64,000 bases of DNA, from contig NC_045139.1 of the NCBI RefSeq assembly GCF_008831285.2, forward strand, positions 32,089,706-32,153,705, written 5' to 3'. The notes beneath the pieces were generated by a model, which saw only the letters and a program-made list of their open reading frames with translations, had not been told where the DNA came from and made no database searches. Positions within the stretch are counted from its first letter, which is position 1, and the number at the start of each line of letters is the position of its first letter. Shown here piece after piece: positions 39,601 through 52,600 of this stretch. The DNA comes from Nymphaea colorata (lineage: Eukaryota; Streptophyta; Magnoliopsida; Nymphaeales; Nymphaeaceae). The translations under genes were made by a program, and so were the position numbers.

Positions 39601-42600
39601 CAATTGATTACCTGGAAAAGAAGGTGAATTTTATTTTTTTTACAATCTGAATGCCCACAAATCTATTCGGGATTTTATGCTTCCTTTTCTCCTTAAGCCC
39701 ATTATTCTGCGAATTGGATATAAATAACTTTTTCTTATAATGCGAAGGAACATTTATTATTTATTTTCATGATTTTCTGCATTATTTGTTTGAAATGTTT
39801 ATGCCATGGGTAAAGCTGGATGGACTCATTAGCTATATAAGTATGGATTATCATCTCTACCCATTTAGGTTGCTCATCTGCCTTTTACAATTTTGGCTCA
39901 TTTTCATTTTATATTTCTGAAGATGTTTCATCTGGTTTGTAGTTTACGTGTAAGCTGGATATGGTGGCAACTCATTTTGAAGGATACATGTGCTAGTGCT
40001 GACAATTCATTTTCCAAATATAACTTTTATTGATTTGTAATAGGTGAAACGGTTCACAATGGGAAATGTTCAACGGGAGAAGGTTCTGAAATATGTCTCA
40101 TCACTTCAAGCTCTGTTCACAGTGATCAAGTAGAACCTAATTAGGTCTGTACATTTATGTTCATTGTGTATCACTTGTAGGAGGAAAGGGCAAGAGACAT
40201 TCTTCTCAATGTCATCTTCTCCAATGTTCCGGTATGTCCACTTTTCTTGATGTTCTTTCTTTGTGCTTTTGGTATTGGGTTTGAACTTTGAAGTGAAGTT
40301 GCTATGTTCTGATTGTAGGTTTACCGGTACAACTTTCGTCAAAAGTGCATTTATATTGCTGTAATGCTAAGACGTATGATGGAGGCTGTATTGAATCCAG
40401 AAGCTATTGATGATAAGGTGATATCATTCTTTTGTAATGTAGAAATTCTCTCTATTTGGATAGAAATCGTGCATGCTTGTCTTAGTTCAGCGCAGACACT
40501 CTGCTGCCCACATCCTAAAGATTTCCATCATTGTTTTCTGATAGTTTTATTTATTTGTTTCTTGCAATTGATCCATATTTTGACTATGCTGTTACTGAAA
40601 TCACAGGATTATGTGGGGAACAAACGTTTGGAGTTATCTGGGTACATGATATCTATTCTTTTCGAGGTACCCCTGTTCCCTGTGGGCTATTTGCCTCTAA
40701 GTTCTTTGTAAATCTTCTTGCTGAAATTTTATTTGGTTTATAGGATTCATTCAAGAATATGAACTTTGATCTCAAAAGGACCATTGACCATCTTCTTTCA
40801 AAGTCAAATCGCTCAAGTGCTCTTGATATTTCTCAGGTAATACAACAAATGGCATATTGATATGTTCAATAAAAATATGGAATAGTGTGCACTAGGTTGT
40901 CTTCATTTGTACCAGATGATGGTCTTCAGATTAACATTTATGACAAAGAACTTCAGTTCTATATTATATGAAGCTGCTAATTCCATTGATTTTTGGACAA
41001 CATTTTGGAATTGACCATGAACAAAGTGCAACTTGTCACTTTTTACATTCTTGGAGTTTTAGAGTTTAATCATATAATTTTGGACACCATGATTTTGATC
41101 CTTAACCTTTCTTCCTGTTTCACTTTTTTAATGTTTACAGGCTTTTGAGTTTTGGGACATGCCTCAAGGCCCTTAGCTCTCATGTTCATAGCTTCATATT
41201 AATATGTGAGATTCATGATTTCTCCTATCTGTACTTGCTGCAGAAAATAAGGAAGGATATTATTACTCAAGCCCTTGAGCGCGCTTTGTCTACTGGTGTT
41301 TGGGATGTAAAGCGATTCAGAATGAGCCAGAAAGGTGTTTCCCAGGTTGTCCCTTGCCATTTCCGATTTCTCTAATATTCTCGGCTCTTTAGTAGCCTTA
41401 ACTAGTTATGATTTTCAATTAAGTTATATATAATAATTTTGCCATTTGCAGAAGCTGGTTGATGCATGTTTTAGAACATGTTAGGATGCTGAAAAGCCAC
41501 TAGAAAATGTTATGGACCTATCGTTCATACTATGGTGGTAGAAACTGTTGCTTTTACATAGGACCGAGGCGCCTTTATGCAGTTAACATTTTATTGGACC
41601 ATAATAATTTGTACAAGGACTTAAGTGGATTTCTTTGTTTGAGCCATCCTATGTAGTTCCATGATATTTTTTCTTTACCTAGAACATCAATAGCTAAGCT
41701 TCTAATGTTCAGCTTATGCCAGGTTGTTTCCCGGCTGTCATATATTGCAACACTGGGTCACATGACACGTATTGCTTCTCAGTTTGAAAAGAGTAGGAAA
41801 GTGAGTGGACCTAGAGCTCTGCAGCCAAGTCAGGCAAGATAGTCTTCTTACCTATTATTTTGTGTTTTTTTTGCCTAAAAGTTTGAGCTCCTTTTACATT
41901 TTCTTTCAAACTGCAGGAATGTTTTTTTTTTTCCTGTTAATTCTTTATCTTGTTCATGTTTCATTTCTTGTATATTGATCAGGGTGATTTTGTTTCAAAC
42001 AGTGGGGTGTGCTTTGTCCTTGTGATACGCCTGAAGGAGAGTCTTGTGGGCTGGTGAAGAATTTGGCTTTATTGACACATATTACAACCGATGAGGAAGA
42101 GGGTCCATTGATCTCTTTGGTTTGTTCTTTTACTTCATGTAAACTGTAACTTGTTCAATGTTTGAAATGTGCAGTCCTTCTGTGTTGTTGAAAAATGACT
42201 ACATGGCCTTTAAAAAATATTTGTTGAAATGCATTATCAGACTTTTTATTTCTTCAGCATCTGATGATTACATATTTAGTTTTTAGAGATGCTTTGTATC
42301 TCATATTTCTTCTTCATAACATAGCTGCAACTACTGCATGTATAATATAGTTAGTTTGGATGTGCACTTTTTTGTTCAAAGTGTGCGTTACATCTACTAT
42401 CCTAATGTTAATTGTAGTATTGTACATTTGTACTATTAAATAAGCTTGATATCTAACTGATGTCCTGTTTCAGGATTTATGCTCTTTTTTTTTTCGTACA
42501 CAAACATTTTTTTGTGATATTAATTCACTTTAGATTGAAACTGTTGCATTTGATTTATAATTTAGAAGTCATCATTTGAATAGGCGTTATTCCATGAAAG

Positions 42601-44778
42601 GAGTGTCAATTAAAATTTAAAGGATATGCTTTTGTGGCAATGCTTCTTGCCTGTTGAAACTGTTGCTTTATGATTTGTGTTTATCTGAGCTAGAAGTCAT
42701 GCGTGTGTAGTTGACCTTATGGGGATCAAGTTTCTGTAAGAATGTGATAACAAGACTTCCCTGCAAAGATGACTGAAAGGATGAAGTCTAAGCCATCCAC
42801 ATATGATGAAAAAGAGCGTCACAAAAGCTTACAAACTCCAATATGTATAAAGCAGCTCAAATACATATGAAAAATGATTATTGGTTAGAGTACTTCAAAA
42901 GTATATATTCGGTGACTGGGGCGTACCACCTTTTTGCAGATATAATGGAAGAGGATAGGCCTCTTAGACTTAGCAAGTCTACAAGGTTGGGTATAAAAAT
43001 GTAGCAGTTGTTAGTTCTTTATTGGGTGGTCCGGTCAAGTGTCATGAATTAAAAATGAGTACAAAGATTGTCCAAATTTTATGTGGATAAAGTACATGTG
43101 TATTTGTCGGGAGTATGGAGGGTCTGTTCTCTCTCTCACTAAAGTGGCTATAGTGAGGATTGGAATTAGAGAAATGAGGATGAGAAGATAATGTGTTATC
43201 TTCATTAGTTTCAAGATAAATAATAGTACAAGCTTTTCTTAGGCACATTTTTATGCATAAAGATCCTTGTATATGAAAAATGAACTACTATGGAGCAAAA
43301 TGGATAGTAGCGGCAAAAGTTCACCGCCCTAAACATATTTCTGGACTCATAGGAGGTGACTTACCTTACAAATATATCGAGTAGTTATTACATGTCTGAC
43401 AATTTTATTCTTTTCTTTGACACTAAAACATGCTGTTGCAAGCATTATTGCTGTAGCAGGGGAGTGTTTAAAATATTTATGTACTTGGGACAGTGTTACA
43501 GCTTAGGTGTTGAGGACTTGGCATTACTTTCTGCAGAGGAGATCCATTCACCAGGTTGCTTTCTGGTTATATTTAATGGACTCATTCTTGGTAGACATCG
43601 GCAGCCTCAGGTATTTATGTTTTTTTGTTTTGGTTATAAGGGAAATTTCTGTAACTTACCTCTGTGATATGTTTTAACATGGGTAGCATTTTTCTAAAGC
43701 TATGAGGAGATTAAGAAGAGCTGGGAAAATTGGTGAATTTGTTAGTGTGTATGTAAACCACAAACAGGTATTTGGATTCCTTCAACTACTTCACAAGTTG
43801 TTTCTGCATGCATGTGGGTGGATGAATTGGATGCTTCTGTGTTGGTGTGCTTGCAATGTGTATATGCATGTAAACACCACTATATATGCATGTTCGTGTA
43901 TGTGCGATGCACATGCATGTGTGCTCATGACACCAACTCTTTCCAATGATGTTGGCAGTTTTATCCATGTTAGGTGAAAGTTGTTCATTTCACTACCCAT
44001 CAGAATCCAGAAGGTCATCAACGACCAGTCCTTTTTGAGAAATTCCATCAAGGCTCTGATTTGTGGAGGATTTCCCCTTTTCACTGGTTACACTGAAGAG
44101 ACACTAGATTCCTAGAACAAAAGTCACTGACCTTGATGACTATATCAATGATGAGTCAAACAGGTTCATTAACCATTTAAAAGGTCATAGGTCAGATAAG
44201 GCAGGCTTACTGTTTTGTCCAGCTAATTATCCACGTGTACAGTAGTATGTTGGATGATTCCTTAAATTTTGGTTAAGATATTCATTCACTTCAAATAATC
44301 TTAGCCTTCTTTCAAGAGACTTGTTGAATCATAGTTTTGAACAATCTCAGATTGTGGTCTGCCAGATCAAATCATTTAAAATATCTATATGATCTATGTC
44401 AGATGGGTACTTTGTTTGAGTGAGGTGCCTGTGTCGACACGGGTACGGGTGTGCCCTTAGACACAGGCTGAACATGGTCAAACCAGTGTTGGGTGCAGTC
44501 AACGCACCCATGACCATATCTGTCCTTTTTTGGACAGGTGAAAGTTGACCATGTCCATTTTTGTCCACTACTTAGGTTTTCTTTTAAACCATCATGTTTA
44601 TACAATGGAAATGAAAAGGACACTAAAGGGCTGTTCATGTTCTTTGTGGTCTAACTCCACCTATTCAGTAGGATTTTCTGGTGAGTTTTCTCGGCTTGTT
44701 TTGCTGTAATTTTCTGGCAACTTAATTTTCTTTATTGAACTTTCTATATTGTTTTGTAACTTTGTTCGCTTAAGCTCC

Positions 44779-44829
<51 letters not shown>

Positions 44830-47800
44830 GCATATGTGTGTGTATACAGCCGTGTTCCTGTACCCAAATTTCTTGAAACTGCTCCCACCCTTACCTGTAC
44901 CTATTAGTAAAACCAAAGATGACCAATTGACCTTTGAAGAGGTACTTTGAAACACATATTAGATGTTCTGCACTCTTTTTCTCGGGGCAGATATGACTTG
45001 ATGTCAGAAGTGGGCCTGTGCAAATAGCCAGGCGGATATAAAAGTGAATCAGTTAATCTTCCTTGCCATAATCTGACAATAAGTTCCTATTAAATTAAAT
45101 AATCTGATCCTCCAATGGAGAAAACAGTTCGGATGGAGTTGTGTCTGTTGTGAGAGCAATGACAACAACAGCCAGGAGATAATGGCTGAACAAATCAGAG
45201 GCAAACTCAAACTGCAATGAGTAAAAACAGTGATAGATGAAAAATATGATATGAAATTTTAAGTGCTTCTGTTCAAGGTGGAGTCAAATATTAGGTTTCT
45301 ATTCAAAACTGAAATTAAGGTTTCTCTTCTAAATAGAACCTGTTTGCTTGTGAAGACTGACCTTTGGGGTAAACAGATTGCAGCCAAACAAGACAAAAGA
45401 GGGAAGAAAAGAGACAAAACTGATTTTTTTTTTATTAAGAATAAGAAATATGGGGTGTTGAAGAGATGAGATGATTTAAGGGATTTTAGGGGAACAATTG
45501 TATCATAAAGGGAAAAGGAAGACATAAGAGAGAGATATTAATCAGAAACAGAAAGACGTGCAGAGGGATTTGATTCAGAAACAGAAAATGGATGTGGAAG
45601 GATTTTAGGGAAAAAAGTAATTTTTTGGCCTGAATAAAAGGGATGAGATCTTCTGGGACACACCTTTTGGAATCAATTATGGCCCCTGATATCCAACTTG
45701 GCTCTGGTACCATGTTAGAATGCCCACCAGGTTCATTCAACACAGGGTAGAAGAATAAAAGGGCTGCAGCAGTGTGTATCCCATACTCCCAAAGCATGGG
45801 GTATGACCTAATTTGGTAAGTTTTGTATTGGGGGCAACAACAAATTAAAACATGTATACATGCATAGATTGACTGGACTCATGTACATATGTTGGATCCT
45901 TATGCAGATCAATCGACTCCTAATAGCATATTAGAGATGCAGTTTCATCTTTTTTTGCATGACTGTGTATTGTTGTGCAGAAAGTTGGACATATTGAGTA
46001 TCCTGGTGTAATTTCTTGTTTTTTTCCAGAGATTTACTTTGAGTATGTTGAAATTGAAAAAGACTATTCGAAAGTTTCATCCTTTTATGTGGTTTGTAAG
46101 TGGGATCAGTATTGATTGTATTAGGCTTTATTCCATATAAAACTCATACTCCCTTCCATTCTTATTGCTTGTATTGCAGTCCTGCATTTACATAGCGTCA
46201 GATGGAGGTCGTGTGTGTCGTCCACTCATCATAGCTGATAATGGTGTCTCGAGGATCAAGGAACATCATATGGCAGCTCTTCAGGTTTCTGTCAAGCAAT
46301 AAAAAAAGTTGATCTTCCTGATTATGTTATGTTAACTGCAGTAAACGATTTTTGTTTCAGCTGGGGTTGCTTTCTTTTGATGATTTTGTACGGGAAGGAT
46401 TGATTGAGTATCTGGATGTGAACGAGGAGAACAATGCATTGGTTTGTCAGCCACTAATAGCTTTCAAGATATTGCTTCCCCTCTTCTCTGTTTTAGACTA
46501 ATCATTGTGTGGTTCTTTTCTATTGACAGATTGCTCTGTACGAGGGAAGTAAGCCAGAAAAGAATGTCACACACATTGAAATTGAGCCCTTCACAATATT
46601 AGGTGTTTGTGCAGGATTGATTCCTTTTCCACACCATAATCAGTCTCCCAGGAACACCTACCAGGTTTGAGAGCCATTCTCGTGGTTGGTTTCTTTCTTT
46701 GTGATTCATGAGTCATATTGAGGCTAATTGTTTTGTGTAGTGTGCTATGGGAAAGCAAGCAATGGGCAATATTGCTTATAATCAAGTAAGTTGTTCAAGT
46801 GCTATTTCTTTCAATTTAGTGAGGTAAATGCTTTCTTCCCTTTGAGAGTCTGCATGGACTCTGCTCATGAATCTATCAGAAAAAAGTTGCTGCCCCTTAG
46901 ACCTGGTTATTTTCTAATGCACGTGCCTGGGCTCACATATGCCCCGTTGTGCACATGAATGCGCAGACATGTGTACTTGTAGTTTTGTACTTGTATTTGT
47001 CTAATGGGTACAGACGAGTAAAAAATGTTTACTTTTGCTTTTTTTCTGCATGTGCATGTATATTTGCATTTGTATTTGTATAAATGCCACTAGACGTGCA
47101 AAATTTTGTGTTTGCTTTTCTTAAACTTGTGAAATGGGTATAATATGATCAGTTCTGTTACAAAATAATCATTGTTTCTTTCCATATATGGCCATTCATG
47201 TTGAACACAGGCTTTAAAAGTATAACGACCTGAAAATTTTCCTAAATCTTTTTGTAAGTGAATCCATTGGTTTGGTTTTTGAAACCTGTGGAATCGGTGC
47301 ATCAGTGCATGTACAGTCTAGGTTTTCATTAGGAAATATTCATGATATCGATGTCATGTAAACTATTGATAACTTGATACTTGAACATGGGTATGTTTGA
47401 TGAGTTTTTTTGGTTTAAAAGGTAATCTAGTTTTACTCTTATTTACTTGTATGGTTTCATTTACTTTCTGTTTCTTCTCTATGGCAGCTTTATCGAATGG
47501 ACACACTCCTTTACCTGCTTGTCTACCCTCAGCGACCTTTGTTGACAACCAAAACTATTGAGCTGGTTGTTATTCGTACCTCATACCTTTTGGCTCCAAC
47601 TTTAGTTATCTTGTATAGCTTTCTTAACATTTTTTATTACGCTCCTTCTGCCTGTTTCAGGTAAACTATGACAAACTTGGAGCTGGGCAAAATGCAACAG
47701 TAGCTGTGATGAGTTACAGTGGTTATGACATTGAAGATGCCATTGTTATGAACAAATCTTCTCTGGATCGTGGTTTTGGCCGCTGCATTGTCTTCAAAAA

Positions 47801-49596
47801 GTATGCACTAAAACTTTGAACATTATATTTGTGCTTCCTGGCCATTGTATTGGTTAGATTGTCTCAGGAAGCTCCTTTATCATTTTAACCTTGCTGTTAA
47901 TTGAATGGACTTGTAACCTGAAATGGTTATGACTTAGCAAACTTTAGTGGCTCGTTCCTTGCAAACCTTGCAAATAAGATATTTTCTCACATGCAACTGT
48001 ACATGCACCCACACACATACATGCTCACACTTTCATGTGTGTGTGCATGCACAGTTGCTCCACACAAGTGCATCATACATGCATCCACACACATACATGT
48101 GCACACCTATTTGTGTGGAGCAATTGTGCATGCACACACTTGTGTGGATTCATGACGCAGCTTGAACAACAAACAAGGGGACTCATTTTTCTCCTGATTT
48201 TGTCTATAAGCTCACTTGAGTAGAAAATTGTAAAGAGGTAAAAGACAGAAGGAAGGAAAAAGGGCTTTAGACTCTCTCTCACTCTTAGTATTTCTCAACA
48301 AATTGAGAGCTTTTGAGCTCTCATGCACTATTTTTTTTTTGTTTCAGCAATATAAAGCTCTTTCACTCTCTTTTATGGTCCATGGAAGTGCTGCCTTGAC
48401 ATTATCTAGCGTGTCAAGGCACTAGCGTCTTGATTGTCATAGAAAATGCATTTTAATTAAAAAAAGCATTGTTTATGTCAGTCGAAGAAAACAGAAAAAA
48501 AATGTTGTTTTGAGAAAAAATACCAAAATGAAAAAAACCAGAAAAAACACGTATAATTTGCATTTCTTTTGAATTTTATTCATGGTTCGCTTTTCTTCTT
48601 TTTCTTTTCTTTTTGAATTTTCTGTTTTTTTCACATTTTTGCATTTTTTTTAATGGCCAGATTTTTTATTCACATTTTATTTTTAGTTTTTGAATTTTTT
48701 GAAAATTTGCTGAGAGTTTTTTGAGATTTTAAACTTTGCCGTATTATACCCAAGAAAAACATCACTGTTTAATAACTGAAAACGAAATTTATGACAATGT
48801 TAAAATCCCAAGACTTCAGGTCCTTGTTTCCTAACAAGGATCGGAGAATTCTTTGTTTGAGAACTACATGAATTGCATTATAACTTTGCACTTACTGCAT
48901 CCTATAATCCATCAATCTCAAGTGAGGTCCTCCCTCCTTTGATTTGAGATGGGTAATGGGTTCATGGTTCTCAAGCCTATAGTTTGTTAGAACTTAGAAC
49001 TATGAATTTAAGGTGGGCCTTACCTTATATTAGATCTAAGGTAGTCAAATGCCCCTTTGATCGCTTGGTGTCTTGCCACCTTGGTATATTAGATCTAAGG
49101 TAGTCAAATGCTCCTTTGATGACTTGGTGTCTTGCCAATTAGAATGACTTCAGAAACCTTTTGCATTAAATGTCTTGCTTGAATTTGTTAGGCATTTAAT
49201 TTATGAAGGAAGATGCCTCATCAAGAACTATACATTTAGGTGGGCAATTTGGACGATTTTATTTGTAAAATAGAGTTGAAGCAGATATTTGTGATAAAAC
49301 TTAAAAGGTACATGTGGAGTATATGAATCATGTAACTCTCTCTCTCCAGATTATGATAGAAAAGTTAATACTATCGATTTATATTCATTTTTTTTTCATT
49401 TATATTCATTTATTTTTTTTCATGTGAAATTCTTCACAATTCTGGTAAAACGTAGCCCATGTTATTTATTTATTTTAAAAATTAAACAAAAGTAATATTA
49501 AATTTATGTGCTTTTCCAAAGAATCCTCAAAATTGTATATGTCGATATGATTTACTATATAAGTTTATTAGTGCAATAAATTTTATGTTTATATTT

Positions 49597-49655
<59 letters not shown>

Positions 49656-52600
49656 ATGTATTTTTTTTATTGTAAAAATATTAGAACTATGCTTTCAAAA
49701 AAGAAAGTCAACATTTCACAAGCTTGGAAAATTTTAAAAAATAAAAGATATAATGGGAAATAAATATGACATTTGGGATAAATAAAGTGATAGAAAGCTA
49801 GTCAGTCCAAGTTGATGGACCAGAAATTATATATTACGCATAAACAAATAGAGAAACACATACATGTACATATGTATGTATGTATTTATAAGGTCAGTGA
49901 TTAGTTGGCTGACCAACTACTAGGTGGACTAGTTGACGACCACCTAGTTGCTGGTCTGAGGACACATGTCAGTTGTCCATTGGCTAGTTGGGATTTCAAC
50001 TACTAAGATGAATAGTGGATCAAAATATTCATCACCATTCACCAAGTAACAAATGTGCTGATTTAATCAGATACTCTATTTGGATTTGGCTCATTTGCAT
50101 CCTTTTACTTATGGTGCTATTAAATTTGTTGATTTCAAAGAAAAACTATGGGAAAGCAAGTTTTATCATACTATTACTTGTTTACCTAATCAATATCATT
50201 TGCACGTACCGCCCTGGCATATTTCGTACTGCAGTTAGTTCTTCTAGTTATTTCACATATGATCTCCAAAAGTGCCCCTTTTGTAGACATTGTTTATGTT
50301 CCTTAGTTGAAATATATATTAATTTAGGTCGGTGGAAATTCTATTTCAGGTCTTCAGCTATTGTCCAAAAGTATGGAAATCAAACATCTGATAGAATAGC
50401 AAGGCCTCCCACAGGAAAAAGTGGGAAAGGTGGTTTTGATGATTCTCGCTTTGCGGTAATTGTTGTATATGCTGATTTTATTATTGGGTTTTTCTTTTCC
50501 AATCATATGATTGTGTGCAAACATCTTTTGTCTGTTTAATTGTCTTTTTTTGTCCCAGCTTCTATTAGAAGTTATATTGCCTGCTTGATTCTCCCCCCCC
50601 CCCCCCAACCCCCTGTCCAATTGTATCAACATGCCCACATGAGTATAAGATGTATATGATATTGCTATGCAATTTCTGTTTTAGCTGAATGATTCTTGCT
50701 CTAACACTAAGAGAGAACTTGACACACATTTACCGGTTGGACGTTCTTGAATTAAATAGCATTTGGTTGTATAGTCTTTGCTTAATTTGCTGCACAAGTT
50801 CACAGAAGTTTTCAAGAATGAACTGCTCGTAGGACAAACTGCCATTTGTAGCTTACTGAAAGTATGGATTCTAAAGGAACGTGTAGCTCGAGAGTCTTTT
50901 AGCATCTCAATTTTGTTGTTTATGGTATCTTGTTATTGATGAGGAAACCTACTGTAAAGTGTAAATGGAGCATGCTTAATATATACTGCACTACGGTCTG
51001 GCTAGTAGAAGAAATCTGTGCTATTGTATCGTGAGCTTTTATTACTATTTTCTTTGTAGGCCAGTTGTATACCAATTTGTAAAATGTGGACTGTATCTTG
51101 GCAGTCAAGCGTTCAACAAGACATACAACAGAGAAGCTTGTAGAAATTGTACAAATTTCTAGAAAAATGTTAAAGTATACTGATAAGATTAGAAAGAATA
51201 ATACTTTGATTAACTTCGAAATCTGCCCTAACTCCTCTTTATATAAACTAGAGGAGAGTGAGAAGATACAAGAGACCCATCTAAAGGAAATGTTATTACA
51301 AAAGTACCCTCTTAAACCTAAAACTAAATATAAACACATCTTAACACTCCCCCTCAAGTTGGAGCGTATATGTCAAATAAGCTCAACTTGGAACAGCAGC
51401 TTTGGAATGGTCCCCTTGCAAGAGCCTTAGTAAAGATATCAACTGTTTGCCCTGTAGTTAAAATGTGTGAGGTACTTACAAACCCCTTTTGAATCATGTC
51501 TCTGGTATAGTGACAATCTACTTCAACATGCTTGGTTCTTTCATGAAAAGCCGGATTATTAGCAATAAACAGTGCAGCTTTGTTATCACATAACAATTGC
51601 ATAGGAAGAGGCACTTCGACAGTAAGATCCAACATCAGGGATCTAACCCACATAACTTCAGCAGTACCCTGAGCCATAGCTCTATACTCAGATTCTGCAC
51701 TTGATCTGGCAACCACAGTTTGCTTCTTACTCTTCCATGTAACCAAGTTAGATCCAATAAACACACAAAATCCAGTGGTGGATTTTCTGTTCGAGGGGCA
51801 TCCCGCATAGTCGGCATCAACATACACAGATATAGTGAGTGAGGTACCATTCTGAAAGAAGAGTCCCGTTCCTGGTGAATTCTTTAGATACCTAAGAATC
51901 ATCATAGCAGCATCCCAATGAACTTTCTTGGGCTTATCCATAAATTGACTCACTCTGCTAACAACATAGGCAATGTCAGGTCGAGTAACAGTGATGTATA
52001 GGAGCTTCCCAACAATCCCTCTATACTGTCTCGCATCAACATCTTCAGTATCATCATCATACAAGCGGGTATTGATATCCATAGGCGTGGATGCAGGTCG
52101 ACACCCCAGCATCCCTGTCTCTTGCAAAACATCAGTAACGTATTTCCTCTGGCACATGATAAGGCCCTTTCGATTTCTGGCAAACTCAATACCGAGGAAA
52201 TAACGTAGTTCACCAAGGTCCTTGGTGACAAAGTGTTGTCCAAGAACATCCTTGATGTTGGAAATCCCCTGATCATCATCCCCTGTAACAATGATATCAT
52301 CAACATAGACAAGAACTATCACCGTACCTGTAGAAGTCTTCTTGACAAAGAGGGAATGATCGGCCGAAGAACGTCTGAAGCCCTCATTCTCAATATTCTC
52401 TGACATCTGAAACCAAGCTCGAGGACTCTGTTTCAGACCATAAATCGCCTTTCGCAATCTGCACACTTTCTGACACTCCCCCTCAGCAACGAACCCTGGT
52501 GGTTGCTGCATATACACTTCTTCATGTAAGTCACCATAGAGAAATGCATTTTTGACATCAAGCTGTGATAGGTACCAATTCTTGCTGACAGCCACAGCAA

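Noticed and set aside
47947-48165. Cys/His-rich 72-codon frame ([17 protein letters not shown])
   Set aside because: It is the translation of a CA/TG-rich simple sequence in an intron, not a zinc protein.
49600-49660. Regular repeats as a CRISPR-like array
   Set aside because: It is a plain TA/TGTA microsatellite in a plant intron, without spacers.
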